Source: an uncultured Saprospiraceae bacterium
GTDB lineage: Bacteria; Bacteroidota; Bacteroidia; Chitinophagales; Saprospiraceae
Direction: 5' to 3'
DNA length: 42,158 nucleotides
Assembly: GCA_938041325.1 (NCBI GenBank)
Contig: CALIAG010000203.1
Span: 1 to 42,158 of the forward strand
Under the pieces are notes generated by a model. That model saw only the letters and a list, made by a program, of their open reading frames with translations. It was not told the DNA's origin and searched no databases. How positions within the stretch are numbered: the stretch's first letter is position 1; every line of letters begins with the position of its first letter. A program made the translations under genes and the position numbers. Below, in pieces: positions 6,938-15,319 of the stretch.

Positions 6938-8554
6938 ATGTCAATACCAAAGGAACCGCGGCAGTTGATGATCAACTTGATGTATCTGGTACTCACGGCT
7001 TTATTAGCCCTGAATGTATCTGCCGAAGTCATGAATGCCTTTTTCGACATAGATAAGTCTCTAGTTAAATCTAATAAATTGACTTCAGCTGGTGTCGAAA
7101 GCACAAAACAAGGTATCCAAGGCGTACTTGATAAGAAACCTAAAATTAAGACTCAAATTAATACAGGAATCGATGCAGTACGAACAGATGTGGATGCTAT
7201 TGTAAAATATATTGAAGATGTAAAAGACCAATTAATTGATCAATCTGGTAACAAAGATGGTTCAAATAATGAAGGTGATTACGATAAATTCGGAAAGCCT
7301 AAAGGCAAGAAGAATAAGGATGTAACCACTAAAATGTTGGTACTAGATGGTATGGGAGATAACATTGAAGCTCAAGTCAATGATATTTCTGAAAAACTTC
7401 TAGCACATTACACTGCTGTAATCACTGATAAAGATATAATTGGTGAAGCAAAATTAAAAGAAGATGAGGTTCAGCAAAAAATTGATGATATCAAAAATGG
7501 TATCACTTTAAAAACTGATAACTCATGGAAAGAAAAGTCTAAAGATAAAACCAGCTGGGCTGATTACAAATTTCGCCAAATGCCAGTTGCTGCTGTACTT
7601 CCTGTTTTAACAAAAATTCAGGCTGATGCACGTAACTCAGAGGCTACAATTGTAAATAAATTAGCTGAGTTAGTTGGTGGACGTGAAATTAAATTGAACA
7701 AATTCTTCCCAGTAATGAATGCCAAGAAAGGTTATGTCATTAAAGGAGAGAAGTTCGAAGCTGAAGTAGCAATTGGTGCTTACTCTAGTGATTTCGCGGG
7801 ATCTTCTACTATCACAGTGAATGGTCAAAAAATTAACTTAAACGCTGAAGGTAAAGGTACATATACTGCAACTGCAAACAGTTACGGTAAACAAACTCTT
7901 AACCTTAAAGCAGTAGTTAAAAATCCAATTACAGGTGAAATAATGGATGGAACATCCTCTTTCTCTTATGAAGTTGGTGAAAGATCTGCTACGGTATCTG
8001 CTGATAAAATGAATGTATTCTACATTGGTGTTAAAAACCCAATATCTGTTGCTGTTGCTGGTGCTTCTTCTAATGAAGTGAAAGTTTCTGCTACAGGTGC
8101 TACTGCTTCCGGTAGCAATGGAAAATATGTTATCACAGCTACAAGACCAGGTGAAGCGAGCATTAATGTTACTGCACCAGGTATCAAAAAATCATTCCCT
8201 TTCAGAATCAAACGTATTCCTGATCCAGTTCCTACATTAGGTGGTGGTCCAAGTAAAAACGGTGGTGCTATGGGTAATGGTGAGTTCAAAGCTCAATTAG
8301 GATTAGCAGCAGTATTGGTTGGATTTGATTTTGATGCAAAATGTAAGATCCAAGGATACGAAGTAACTAAAGTTGCTAAAAGACAAGATCCAGTTACATC
8401 AAACAATGCTGGAGCTCGTTATAATGATAAATCAAAAAGATTAGTTACATCTGCTAAGCCAGGTGACACTTACTATTTTGATAATGTAAAGGCAAAATGC
8501 CCTGGTGATCCAGCTGGACGTAAATTGCCTTCAATTGTGTTCAAGATTAAATAA
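6938..8554 (+). CDS. gldM: GldM: periplasm-spanning rotor subunit of the T9SS/gliding motor
   Basis: The 538-residue product starts MSIPKEPRQLMINLMYLVLTALLALNVSAEVM (residues 1-31), the single N-terminal transmembrane helix of GldM. Arg8 sits just before the helix, where the conserved basic residue that works with the GldL glutamate is found. A long, charged helical region follows (about 35-210, the D1 part), then beta-rich domains D2-D4 up to the C-terminal Ig-like part with GFDFDAKCKIQGYEVTKV and two Cys near the end. Length matches GldM/PorN-type homologues (about 510-540). It spans the periplasm and contacts the GldKN ring. An intergenic stretch of 83 bp before and 87 bp after (to the ATG used for gldN) fits one transcript. 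Confidence 0.95.
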   Translation: MSIPKEPRQLMINLMYLVLTALLALNVSAEVMNAFFDIDKSLVKSNKLTSAGVESTKQGIQGVLDKKPKIKTQINTGIDAVRTDVDAIVKYIEDVKDQLIDQSGNKDGSNNEGDYDKFGKPKGKKNKDVTTKMLVLDGMGDNIEAQVNDISEKLLAHYTAVITDKDIIGEAKLKEDEVQQKIDDIKNGITLKTDNSWKEKSKDKTSWADYKFRQMPVAAVLPVLTKIQADARNSEATIVNKLAELVGGREIKLNKFFPVMNAKKGYVIKGEKFEAEVAIGAYSSDFAGSSTITVNGQKINLNAEGKGTYTATANSYGKQTLNLKAVVKNPITGEIMDGTSSFSYEVGERSATVSADKMNVFYIGVKNPISVAVAGASSNEVKVSATGATASGSNGKYVITATRPGEASINVTAPGIKKSFPFRIKRIPDPVPTLGGGPSKNGGAMGNGEFKAQLGLAAVLVGFDFDAKCKIQGYEVTKVAKRQDPVTSNNAGARYNDKSKRLVTSAKPGDTYYFDNVKAKCPGDPAGRKLPSIVFKIK

Positions 8555-8641
8555 TTATCTTAGAGACATCATTTAAATAATAAAGTCCTCTTTTTAGGAG
8601 TTTATTTGTTGAGAAATACTAAACATACAAATATCAGTGTC

Positions 8642-9520
8642 ATGAAGATTGTTTTGAAATTTTTTGTTCTGTTAGTAATGGGATTGTTTGTAACCCCTTC
8701 AGTCTATTGTCAACCTCCGCAGGGAGCAACAACCGAAACGGGTGTACCTGGTGCAGAAGTACCCGATGTAGACAAGCCTTTAGATGATATTGTTGAAAAG
8801 CGTATCATTGATGACAGACGTGTTTTGCCTTATCAGCATTTGCGTGAAGCAGATGTAATGTGGGAGAAAAGAATTTGGAGGGTAATTGATATCCGTGAAA
8901 AAATGAATCTTCCTTTTGCATATCCTGAAAAACCATTTTTCTCCATCCTTATGGATGCAGCAATTAATGGTGATATCACGGTGTACTCTACGGAAGATGA
9001 CAAGTTTTCTGCTAAATTGGAACCAGACGAAGTAGCTTCAATGGGCGCCAACGTGGATACAGTTATTACTTTTGATCCAGAAACCTACGAGGAGCAAATC
9101 CAAATCGTAAGAAACGATCTGAACCCGGAAGATGTTAAAAGATTCCGTATTAAAGAAGTATGGTTCTTCGATGAGCAAACTTCGACAATGCAAGTAAGAA
9201 TCTTAGGTATCGCTCCACTGATTGATGTCAAAGATGATAATGGAAATTTCAGATACGAAAAACCAATGTTCTGGATTTATTACCCAGATACTCGTGAGAC
9301 TTTGGCTCGCCACAAGGTATTTATGCCAGGTAACGATGCCAGCCCAATAACATGGGAAGATCTTATGGAAATGCGGTTTTTCTCAAGTTATATCTATAAA
9401 TCTTCAAACGTACATGATCGACGACTACAGGAATACCTGACAGGTGTAGATCTTCTACTAGAAGCAGAAAAGATTAAACAAGAGATTTTCCACTTCGAAC
9501 ATGATCTATGGTCATATTAG
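8642..9520 (+). CDS. gldN: GldN: periplasmic T9SS ring protein
   Basis: The open frame begins upstream at a TTG (8606), but the ATG at 8642 gives a proper signal peptide, MKIVLKFFVLLVMGLFVTPSVYCQ, so I choose it (292 residues). The mature protein has a Pro/Gly/Thr linker, then DDIVEKRIIDDRRVLPYQHLREADVMWEKRIWRVID, the recognisable GldN opening, and later FRIKEVWFFDEQTSTMQVRILGIAPL and YYPDTRETLARHKVF. GldN/PorN binds GldK to make the large periplasmic ring of the T9SS. It is the last gene of the gldK-N run, and a strong terminator follows 18 bp after the stop codon. Confidence 0.94.
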   Translation: MKIVLKFFVLLVMGLFVTPSVYCQPPQGATTETGVPGAEVPDVDKPLDDIVEKRIIDDRRVLPYQHLREADVMWEKRIWRVIDIREKMNLPFAYPEKPFFSILMDAAINGDITVYSTEDDKFSAKLEPDEVASMGANVDTVITFDPETYEEQIQIVRNDLNPEDVKRFRIKEVWFFDEQTSTMQVRILGIAPLIDVKDDNGNFRYEKPMFWIYYPDTRETLARHKVFMPGNDASPITWEDLMEMRFFSSYIYKSSNVHDRRLQEYLTGVDLLLEAEKIKQEIFHFEHDLWSY

Positions 9521-9537
9521 GATAGTGAAATCATAAT

Positions 9538-9573
9538 AAAAAGGGTCTGTCGATATTCGACAGACCCTTTTTT
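9538..9573. terminator. Bidirectional intrinsic terminator between gldN and the helicase gene
   Basis: A 16-bp perfect stem (9538-9553 with 9557-9572) with a 3-nt loop, G/C core GGGTCTGTCGA, and A-run/T-run flanks on both sides. It lies 18 bp after gldN and 51 bp beyond the stop of the convergent helicase gene, so it can serve both strands. Confidence 0.9.
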
Positions 9574-9623
9574 ATTGATTGAGTTTAAAAACTATTTACA
9601 TTCCCCAAATAATAAAGAAGAGT

Positions 9624-11522
9624 TTATTGCATGAATTCCCACGCGGACTTATAAGCGTCCTCTTTTTCACAATAGTCCAAAAATTTCGAATAAAAATTAT
9701 CCTGACCAATTGTTGCACTATCTCCAATCACGACCAATTTTTTTTGAGCTCTGGTCAAAGCTACATTCATTCTTCTATAGTCTTTTAAAAAACCTATTTC
9801 ACCTTTTTCATTTGATCTTACTAAAGAGATATAAACAACTTCCTTCTCTTGCCCTTGAAAGCCATCAATCGTATCTGCACTAATTTTTAATTCAGCTAAC
9901 CGTTCATCTGATTTTATTTCTCTGCGAATAAACAGCGCTTGTTCCCGATAAGGAGATATAATGGCAATGCTAGGCGTCTCGGCTTCCCCCATTTGGTCAA
10001 GCAGCTGGTACAAATGCTCCCTTAAAATATTGTATTCATCCGGGTTGTAGCGACTCTTAAATTTTGCATTTACTTTTTCATCAAAACCACAACCTGCAGT
10101 ATCAATAAACTCTAAGGGATGAGTAGTCTCCGGTGTTAGTTGATGGTTGGAAACCTCCTCTGCCGCTATAAGCTTATCGTCGTAAAACATACTATTAGAA
10201 AATCCCATGATCACCTTATTCATTCGGTATTGCGTATTCAATAAGTTAACCTCAGGATGATAGTCCAGTGCTTTTTCAATCAGCGTTTTATTAAATCCTA
10301 ATTTTGCTGCCTTGTTTGATTTAACGGTAGGAGGCAACTGAAAAGGATCTCCTACTAAGACAACTTTGCTGGCTTTGCAAATAGGAATCCATGTAGCAGG
10401 CTCTAGAGCCTGAGCGGCTTCATCGATAAGAACTGTCCGGAAATTACTGTTTCTCAAAACCTTTTGAGTAGAGCCTACAAATGTACAGGCAACTACCTGC
10501 GCAGCGGAAAGAATTTGATCGATCAAACGGTCTTCCAGTGTGTTGGCCCATGATGCAAGCTCCCTTGCTTCTGCATACAATACGTTGCGCTCTTGTTTTT
10601 CTTCCCAACCAAAACTGCGTTTGAACCGTTTTGCTTTTCGTCGGCATTCGGCAGCTTGTATTTTAACTTTTTTAATCGTTTTGCTTTCAGGATGATTGGC
10701 TAATCTTTGATCTAAAGTATGTTGAATAATATTTTCATCTACCCGCGAAATATTTCCGATTCTTACTACATTAAGGCCGACTGCTGCGGATCGTTCTGTA
10801 ATGAGATCTGCAGCAGTATTACTTGGTGTACAAACCAAAACTTGATTTTCGGTTTTACATAATAACTTGATGGTTTGTATGAGCGTAGTTGTTTTGCCTG
10901 TACCAGGTGGTCCATGAATTATTGCAAAATCCTGTGACGATAAAATATTTTGAACAGCTTTGTTTTGAGAATCATTTAACGATGGAAGGGTAGGTGTGGA
11001 GGTTGGAATAGAATATATTTTCTGATGTCCTAAAATTACATCGCGCAATTCTGCTAAGCGATTTCCACTAGCCTCCATTACATCCTTTAAGGCCTTTTCC
11101 ATTTCAACATAAGTCCGATCGTCGAACATTAAATCAACTCCGATCAAACCTCCGCTCAACCAATCAGGAAGGTCCTTAGAGTTTAATATAATTTTCATTT
11201 TATTTTTATCAACAAAATGAATAACTCCTCCTAGTTCCGGTCTGTTAACTTTTGGTTGCTGAGTAAATAATTGCGCAATTTTACCAGGGCGAAATAAGTG
11301 AGGCTCTTTGTTGTCTTTCGATCTTGCGACTTCTACAAAAGCTCGTTCACCATAGGTATATCCCGTTTTTAAAACTTCTAGCGGGTACCAACTGTATCCT
11401 TTTTCTTTCCTTTCTTTTAGTGGCAGACTTTGAATGATTTCCTTAAACTGTACATAATCTTCTTGCTTCTCCATGAGAAGCAATTTTAGTAACTCGTCGA
11501 AATAAGCTTTTGTTTTAGACAT
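9624..11522 (-). CDS. SF1B DNA/RNA helicase, UPF1/IGHMBP2 (SMUBP2) type
   Basis: The 632-residue protein contains every core SF1 motif: Q-motif LNDSQNKAV (182-190), Walker A GPPGTGKT (204-211), motif Ia CTPSNTAAD, Walker B LIDEAAQA (365-372), motif III GDPFQLPPTV (391-400), motif IV-region QYRMN (431-435), then ADTIDGFQGQEKEVVYISLV and NVALTRAQKKLVVIGD near the C-terminus (motifs V and VI). Residues ~1-180 form the beta-barrel-like N-domain of the IGHMBP2 group. Bacterial members are ATP-driven 5'-3' helicases of uncertain physiological role, in nucleic-acid repair or RNA metabolism. It is complete, stands alone, and converges on gldN across the shared terminator. Family sure; process unknown. 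Confidence 0.92.
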   Translation of the reverse strand: MSKTKAYFDELLKLLLMEKQEDYVQFKEIIQSLPLKERKEKGYSWYPLEVLKTGYTYGERAFVEVARSKDNKEPHLFRPGKIAQLFTQQPKVNRPELGGVIHFVDKNKMKIILNSKDLPDWLSGGLIGVDLMFDDRTYVEMEKALKDVMEASGNRLAELRDVILGHQKIYSIPTSTPTLPSLNDSQNKAVQNILSSQDFAIIHGPPGTGKTTTLIQTIKLLCKTENQVLVCTPSNTAADLITERSAAVGLNVVRIGNISRVDENIIQHTLDQRLANHPESKTIKKVKIQAAECRRKAKRFKRSFGWEEKQERNVLYAEARELASWANTLEDRLIDQILSAAQVVACTFVGSTQKVLRNSNFRTVLIDEAAQALEPATWIPICKASKVVLVGDPFQLPPTVKSNKAAKLGFNKTLIEKALDYHPEVNLLNTQYRMNKVIMGFSNSMFYDDKLIAAEEVSNHQLTPETTHPLEFIDTAGCGFDEKVNAKFKSRYNPDEYNILREHLYQLLDQMGEAETPSIAIISPYREQALFIRREIKSDERLAELKISADTIDGFQGQEKEVVYISLVRSNEKGEIGFLKDYRRMNVALTRAQKKLVVIGDSATIGQDNFYSKFLDYCEKEDAYKSAWEFMQ

Positions 11523-11975
11523 TTAAGGATGAATTGTAGATGAACTTAAACCAATCATTTTTACTAAAAGTTCAATTAAAACAAGTCTTTGGATAATCCG
11601 ATGACAAAGTGCGATAGAATCATTCAAGCGCACAAATTAACTAAATAGCAAAGCCACAGGTAAAATAATCGAACATTTAATGCAGAATACCTTGATTTCA
11701 AGAGATCTTGGAGATACTGACTATTGAAAAGGTAACCATGGCCCCCAATAAATCGTTATTTGATATTGAAGTTGTTTAAGAATGAAGCACAATAGCTGCA
11801 TCTAAGTCATTGATCTCGTGGATCTTCAGCTTTTTTTATTCCCGTAGCTAAGGCTACGAAAAGAAAAAAGAGCTTCGTCCACAAAATCAAGCACTTAGCT
11901 TCGTTTTTTGTGAAGATTCTTGAACAACTTCATTAATACAAAACCTTATATTAGCTGCTAGTTAAGATTACAAAC
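11523..11975. other. Intergenic region, 453 bp, between helicase and C39 exporter genes
   Basis: The genes on either side diverge, so both promoters should lie here, but no convincing TTTG/TAnnTTTG pair was found; TATATTAG near 11951 is the nearest to a -7 box for the exporter. The right half holds the long inverted repeat described separately. A 15-codon open frame from 11680 (MQNTLISRDLGDTDY) has no supporting feature. Confidence 0.5.
11768..11931. repeat. Long imperfect inverted repeat, ~82-nt arms
   Basis: The left arm (11768-11850) aligns with the reverse complement of the right arm (11851-11931) along its whole length. The ends are GAAGTTGTTTAAGAAT and its near-match GAAGTTGTTCAAGAAT; inside are matching blocks CTAAGT, TTGAT, GTGGA, AGCT and T-runs. 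The apex is CGTAGC-TAAG-GCTACG at 11843-11858. It would fold into one tall hairpin with small mismatches. It contains no gene. It may be a MITE-like miniature element or a structured leader ahead of the exporter gene, whose start is 45 nt beyond it. Confidence 0.75.
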
Positions 11976-14171
11976 ATGCTTAAGAAATTTCCTTCCTACC
12001 AACAATATGATCAAATGGACTGCGGGCCTACCTGTATTCGTATGATCGCTAGTTACTATGGGAAGGAGTATTCTTTGCAAGCGCTTCGAGAAAAGAGTCA
12101 TATTGATCGTGAAGGTGTTTCTATAAAAGGTATAGCTGATGCTGCGGAAAGTATAGGATTCAGGACTTTGGCGGTAAAGTTACCTTACGGTTCAAGTAAT
12201 AAAGAGGAAGACTCGCTAATGGATATGCCTTTGCCCTGCATCGTACACTGGCAACAAAATCATTTTGTAGTGGCGTACAAGATGAACAAGAAAGAGATTT
12301 GGCTTTCAGATCCTAAAAGTGGAAGAAGAAAAATATCTAAAGAAGAGTTTGAACGGAATTGGCTAAGTGATAATAATTCTGGTGTCGCGTTGTTGTTGGA
12401 AACGAGCCCAGATTTTTATGCACAGGATGGAGAAAAATTGGACAAAGTTGGTTTGGGATTTTTGTTCAAATACATCAAAGGTTACAAACGCTTATTGATC
12501 CAACTTTTTTTAGGACTTCTTTTGGGAAGTTTATTTCAACTTATTTTTCCTTTCCTCACCCAAGCGATTGTTGATGTTGGTATTGAAAATCAAAACATCA
12601 GTTTTATCTATCTTATTCTGGCTGCGCAATTAATGCTTTTCTTTAGTCAGATATCGGTGAATATTATTCAAAGTTGGATCGTGCTGCATATTGGTACGCG
12701 GGTAAATGTTAGTCTTATTTCTGATTTCCTTATTAAGTTAATGAGGTTACCAATTGGGTTTTTTGATACAAAAATGATTGGTGATTTATTGCAAAGAATT
12801 AATGACCACAAAAGGATCGAAATCTTTTTAACGAACTCGACCTTGATGGCAATTTTTTCATTTTTTAACTTGATCGTTTTCGGAATTGTTTTATTGATTT
12901 ACAACAAGCTCATCTTTTTTATTTTCCTGATCGCAAGTATATTGTATCTGCTGTGGATTAGTCTTTGGTTGAAAAAAAGGAAAGCGATTGATTATCAAAA
13001 TTTCGAACAACTTTCTGACAACAGAAGCACGCTAATAGAGCTGATTCAAGGGATGCAGGAAATCAAGTTGCAAAATTCTGAAAAGAAAAGAAGATGGCAA
13101 TGGGCAACGATACAAGCAAAACTATTTAGAGTAAGCATCAAGTCTTTGGCGATTACACAATACCAAGATATTGGTGCTGGATTTATTACACAGTTGAAAG
13201 ATATATTGATTTCTTTTATTGCTGCAAAAGCGGTGATAGAAGGGCAGATGACTTTGGGAATGATGCTAGCGGTTCAATATATCATTGGACAACTGAATGC
13301 ACCTTTGCAACAAATGATTGCTTTTATCAGGAATGGCCAGGATGCGAAAATTAGTATGGAGCGTCTGGGAGAGTTTCACAATATGGAAGATGAGACAGAT
13401 GACCAATCTAGTTCAGTGGATATATTACCGGAGCAAGGTGATATGATTTTTGAAGAGGTGAGTTTTAAGTACAACGCCTTGTCTGAATTGGTTTTAAAAA
13501 ATATCAACTTATCCATTCCTAAAGGAAAGATTACTGCAATAGTAGGAACGAGTGGAAGTGGAAAAACAACCTTGGTTAAATTGCTTTTGGGTTTTTATAA
13601 ACCAACTTCCGGAAGAGTGAAGATCGGTGGAACTTATTTAGAAAATATTGATAAACAATTGTGGCGATCTAACTGCGGCGCGGTGATGCAAGAAGGATTT
13701 ATATTCTCCGATACCATCGCAAGAAATATTGCAGAATGTGATGAAATCGTGGATCGAACCAAACTGCTAAATGCAGTAAAAACAGCCAATATTCAATCTT
13801 TTATTGAGAATCTTCCCTTAGGTTATAACACAATGATTGGACCTCGAGGGAATGGAATTAGCCAAGGGCAAAAACAAAGAATATTGATTGCAAGAGCGGT
13901 TTATAAAAACCCAGAATACTTGTTTTTTGATGAAGCTACAAACGCCTTGGATGCAAAAAATGAAAAGGTGATTATGGAAAATATGGATGCTTTTTTTCAA
14001 GATAGAACTGTGATGGTCGTAGCGCATCGATTGAGTACGGTGAAGAATGCAGATAAGATTGTAGTGATCGATGGTGGACGAATTGTAGAGGAAGGGGATC
14101 ATGCAAGCCTGGTAGAGAAACGGGGCGCTTATTTTAATTTAGTTCAGAACCAATTGGAGTTGGGGAGTTAG
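11976..14171 (+). CDS. Peptidase-domain (C39) ABC exporter, bacteriocin/peptide-processing type
   Basis: The 731-residue protein has three parts. Residues 1-~140 are a C39 cysteine peptidase: Gln10 and Cys16 in QYDQMDCGPTC, His in NHFVVAYK and Asp in LSDPKSG, so the catalytic set is complete. Residues ~160-440 are the transmembrane domain with about six helices. Residues ~485-725 are the nucleotide-binding domain with Walker A GTSGSGKTT (~523), signature GISQGQKQR (~626), Walker B YLFFDEATNALD (~648) and the H-loop AHRLSTV. Such transporters cut a double-Gly leader off a small peptide while exporting it from the inner membrane. No HlyD-type adaptor and no double-Gly precursor was found in the window. 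It is bounded by an inverted repeat upstream and a tandem repeat array downstream. Confidence 0.93.
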   Translation: MLKKFPSYQQYDQMDCGPTCIRMIASYYGKEYSLQALREKSHIDREGVSIKGIADAAESIGFRTLAVKLPYGSSNKEEDSLMDMPLPCIVHWQQNHFVVAYKMNKKEIWLSDPKSGRRKISKEEFERNWLSDNNSGVALLLETSPDFYAQDGEKLDKVGLGFLFKYIKGYKRLLIQLFLGLLLGSLFQLIFPFLTQAIVDVGIENQNISFIYLILAAQLMLFFSQISVNIIQSWIVLHIGTRVNVSLISDFLIKLMRLPIGFFDTKMIGDLLQRINDHKRIEIFLTNSTLMAIFSFFNLIVFGIVLLIYNKLIFFIFLIASILYLLWISLWLKKRKAIDYQNFEQLSDNRSTLIELIQGMQEIKLQNSEKKRRWQWATIQAKLFRVSIKSLAITQYQDIGAGFITQLKDILISFIAAKAVIEGQMTLGMMLAVQYIIGQLNAPLQQMIAFIRNGQDAKISMERLGEFHNMEDETDDQSSSVDILPEQGDMIFEEVSFKYNALSELVLKNINLSIPKGKITAIVGTSGSGKTTLVKLLLGFYKPTSGRVKIGGTYLENIDKQLWRSNCGAVMQEGFIFSDTIARNIAECDEIVDRTKLLNAVKTANIQSFIENLPLGYNTMIGPRGNGISQGQKQRILIARAVYKNPEYLFFDEATNALDAKNEKVIMENMDAFFQDRTVMVVAHRLSTVKNADKIVVIDGGRIVEEGDHASLVEKRGAYFNLVQNQLELGS

Positions 14172-14177
14172 GAGGGC

Positions 14178-14519
14178 GGTTTTCGGTAGTTCGTGAATCT
14201 TTCGGTTTTCGGTAGTTCGTGAATCTTTTGGTTTTCGGTAGTTCGTGAATCTTTTGGTTTTCGGTAGTTTTTGTTTCTTTCGGTTTTCGGTAGTTCGTGA
14301 ATCTTTTGGTTTTCGGTAGTTTTTGTTTCTTTCGGTTTTGGTAGTTCGTGATTCTTTTGGTTTTCGGTAGTTCTTGTTTCTTTTGGTTTTCGGTAGTTTT
14401 TGTTTCTTTCGGTTTTCGGTAGTTCGTGAATCTTTTGGTTTTCGAATAACGTGATTCTTTTGGTGGACGGTTTTCGGCAGTTTGTGATTCATTTGGTTTT
14501 CGAATAGCGCATATTTTCC
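14178..14519. repeat. 26-bp tandem repeat array, ~13 units
   Basis: Units begin at 14178, 14204, 14230, 14256, 14282, 14308, 14334, 14359, 14385, 14411, 14437, 14469 and 14495. The consensus starts GGTTTTCGGTAGTT and ends CTTT(T/C). Two sub-types alternate in the middle: CGTGAAT (A) and TTTGTTT (B). The first ten units are near-perfect (unit 7 lacks one base); the last three are degenerate, with a 7-bp insertion before unit 12. It fills the gap between the convergent exporter and LytTR genes. There are no spacers, so it is not a CRISPR array. Confidence 0.95.
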
Positions 14520-14551
14520 GGTCTTTCGATTTGAATCCAGTACAATCCTTC

Positions 14552-15304
14552 CTACTTATTTAGCCAATTTTTAAAATCACGAGAATTCGCAGAGCTAACG
14601 ATGATTTCGCGTTTGTGAGTCGGTTTTAATTCAACTTTAAATCTGCTTTTGGATACACTTATAATTTTATCTATTGAGCCAAAATGGGTAATGAAACTTC
14701 TGTTTAATCTAAAGAATTCGCTTGGGTCCAGGATATTTTCCAAATCACTTAGCTTATAATCAATTATGTATTTACTGCCGTCTTTTTTAATGAGCGAAAC
14801 ATAACGGTCCTCTCCTTCGAAATACGCGATCTGATCCGCAACAACACTCATGATTTTATCGCCGCGATTTACAATAAATCTTTTTTGATATTCTTTCGGA
14901 GGATTTTTTAATTCTTCCACCAATTCTTTGATGTTGTAACCGGATTTTAAAAGCTGATTGTCTTTGAATTTTTCAATACTTTTTTGAAGTTCGTTTTTAT
15001 CAATAGGTTTCAATAAATAGTCAACGCTATTTACTTTGAATGCGCGAAGAGCGTACTGATCATACGCAGTAGTAAAAATGATTGGCGTTTTAACTTCAAC
15101 ATGTTCAAAGATTTTGAAACTAATATCATCTGCTAAATGAATGTCTAGAAAAATTAAATCCGTTTGATTCTCACTAAGCCATTTGACTACGTTTTTAACG
15201 GTATCCAACTTAGCTTGAATTTCTATGTCAGGTTCAATGCTTTTTAAAAGACTCTCTAAGTTGTCTCTGGCATGTTTTTCATCTTCGACTATAATCGTTT
15301 TCAT
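14552..15304 (-). CDS. LytTR-family response regulator
   Basis: The 250-residue protein begins with a receiver domain: MKTIIVEDEKHARDNLESLL, phospho-acceptor Asp54 in LIFLDIHL, the switch Thr in IIFTTAYDQYALRAF and the Lys in YLLKPIDK. The C-terminal ~105 residues form a LytTR DNA-binding domain, with IAYFEGEDRYVSLIKKDG, FFRLNRSFITHFGSIDKI and a final KREIIVSSANSRDFKNWL. LytTR regulators bind direct repeats in promoters after phosphorylation. It is the last gene of a three-gene operon: its start lies 15 bp after the stop of the receiver-kinase gene, whose LytS-type kinase domain is the likely phosphodonor. No target promoter can be assigned from the sequence. Confidence 0.94.
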   Translation of the reverse strand: MKTIIVEDEKHARDNLESLLKSIEPDIEIQAKLDTVKNVVKWLSENQTDLIFLDIHLADDISFKIFEHVEVKTPIIFTTAYDQYALRAFKVNSVDYLLKPIDKNELQKSIEKFKDNQLLKSGYNIKELVEELKNPPKEYQKRFIVNRGDKIMSVVADQIAYFEGEDRYVSLIKKDGSKYIIDYKLSDLENILDPSEFFRLNRSFITHFGSIDKIISVSKSRFKVELKPTHKREIIVSSANSRDFKNWLNK

Positions 15305-15319
15305 AATTTAGTTTTCATT

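Noticed and set aside
9579-9788. 69-codon plus-strand frame overlapping the 3' end of the helicase gene
   Set aside because: Antisense to the conserved C-terminal helicase motifs; nothing protein-like in it.
11680-11727. 15-codon open frame (MQNTLISRDLGDTDY) upstream of the C39 exporter
   Set aside because: Too short, with no double-Gly leader motif expected of a C39 substrate and no visible initiation signal.
14139-14492. 117-codon minus-strand open frame rich in Lys, Arg, Thr and Asn
   Set aside because: It is produced by reading through the 26-bp tandem repeats; the peptide cycles through three frames of the same DNA unit and has no independent support.
14178-14519. Possible CRISPR array
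   Set aside because: The 26-bp units follow each other directly without unique spacers, and no cas genes are present.
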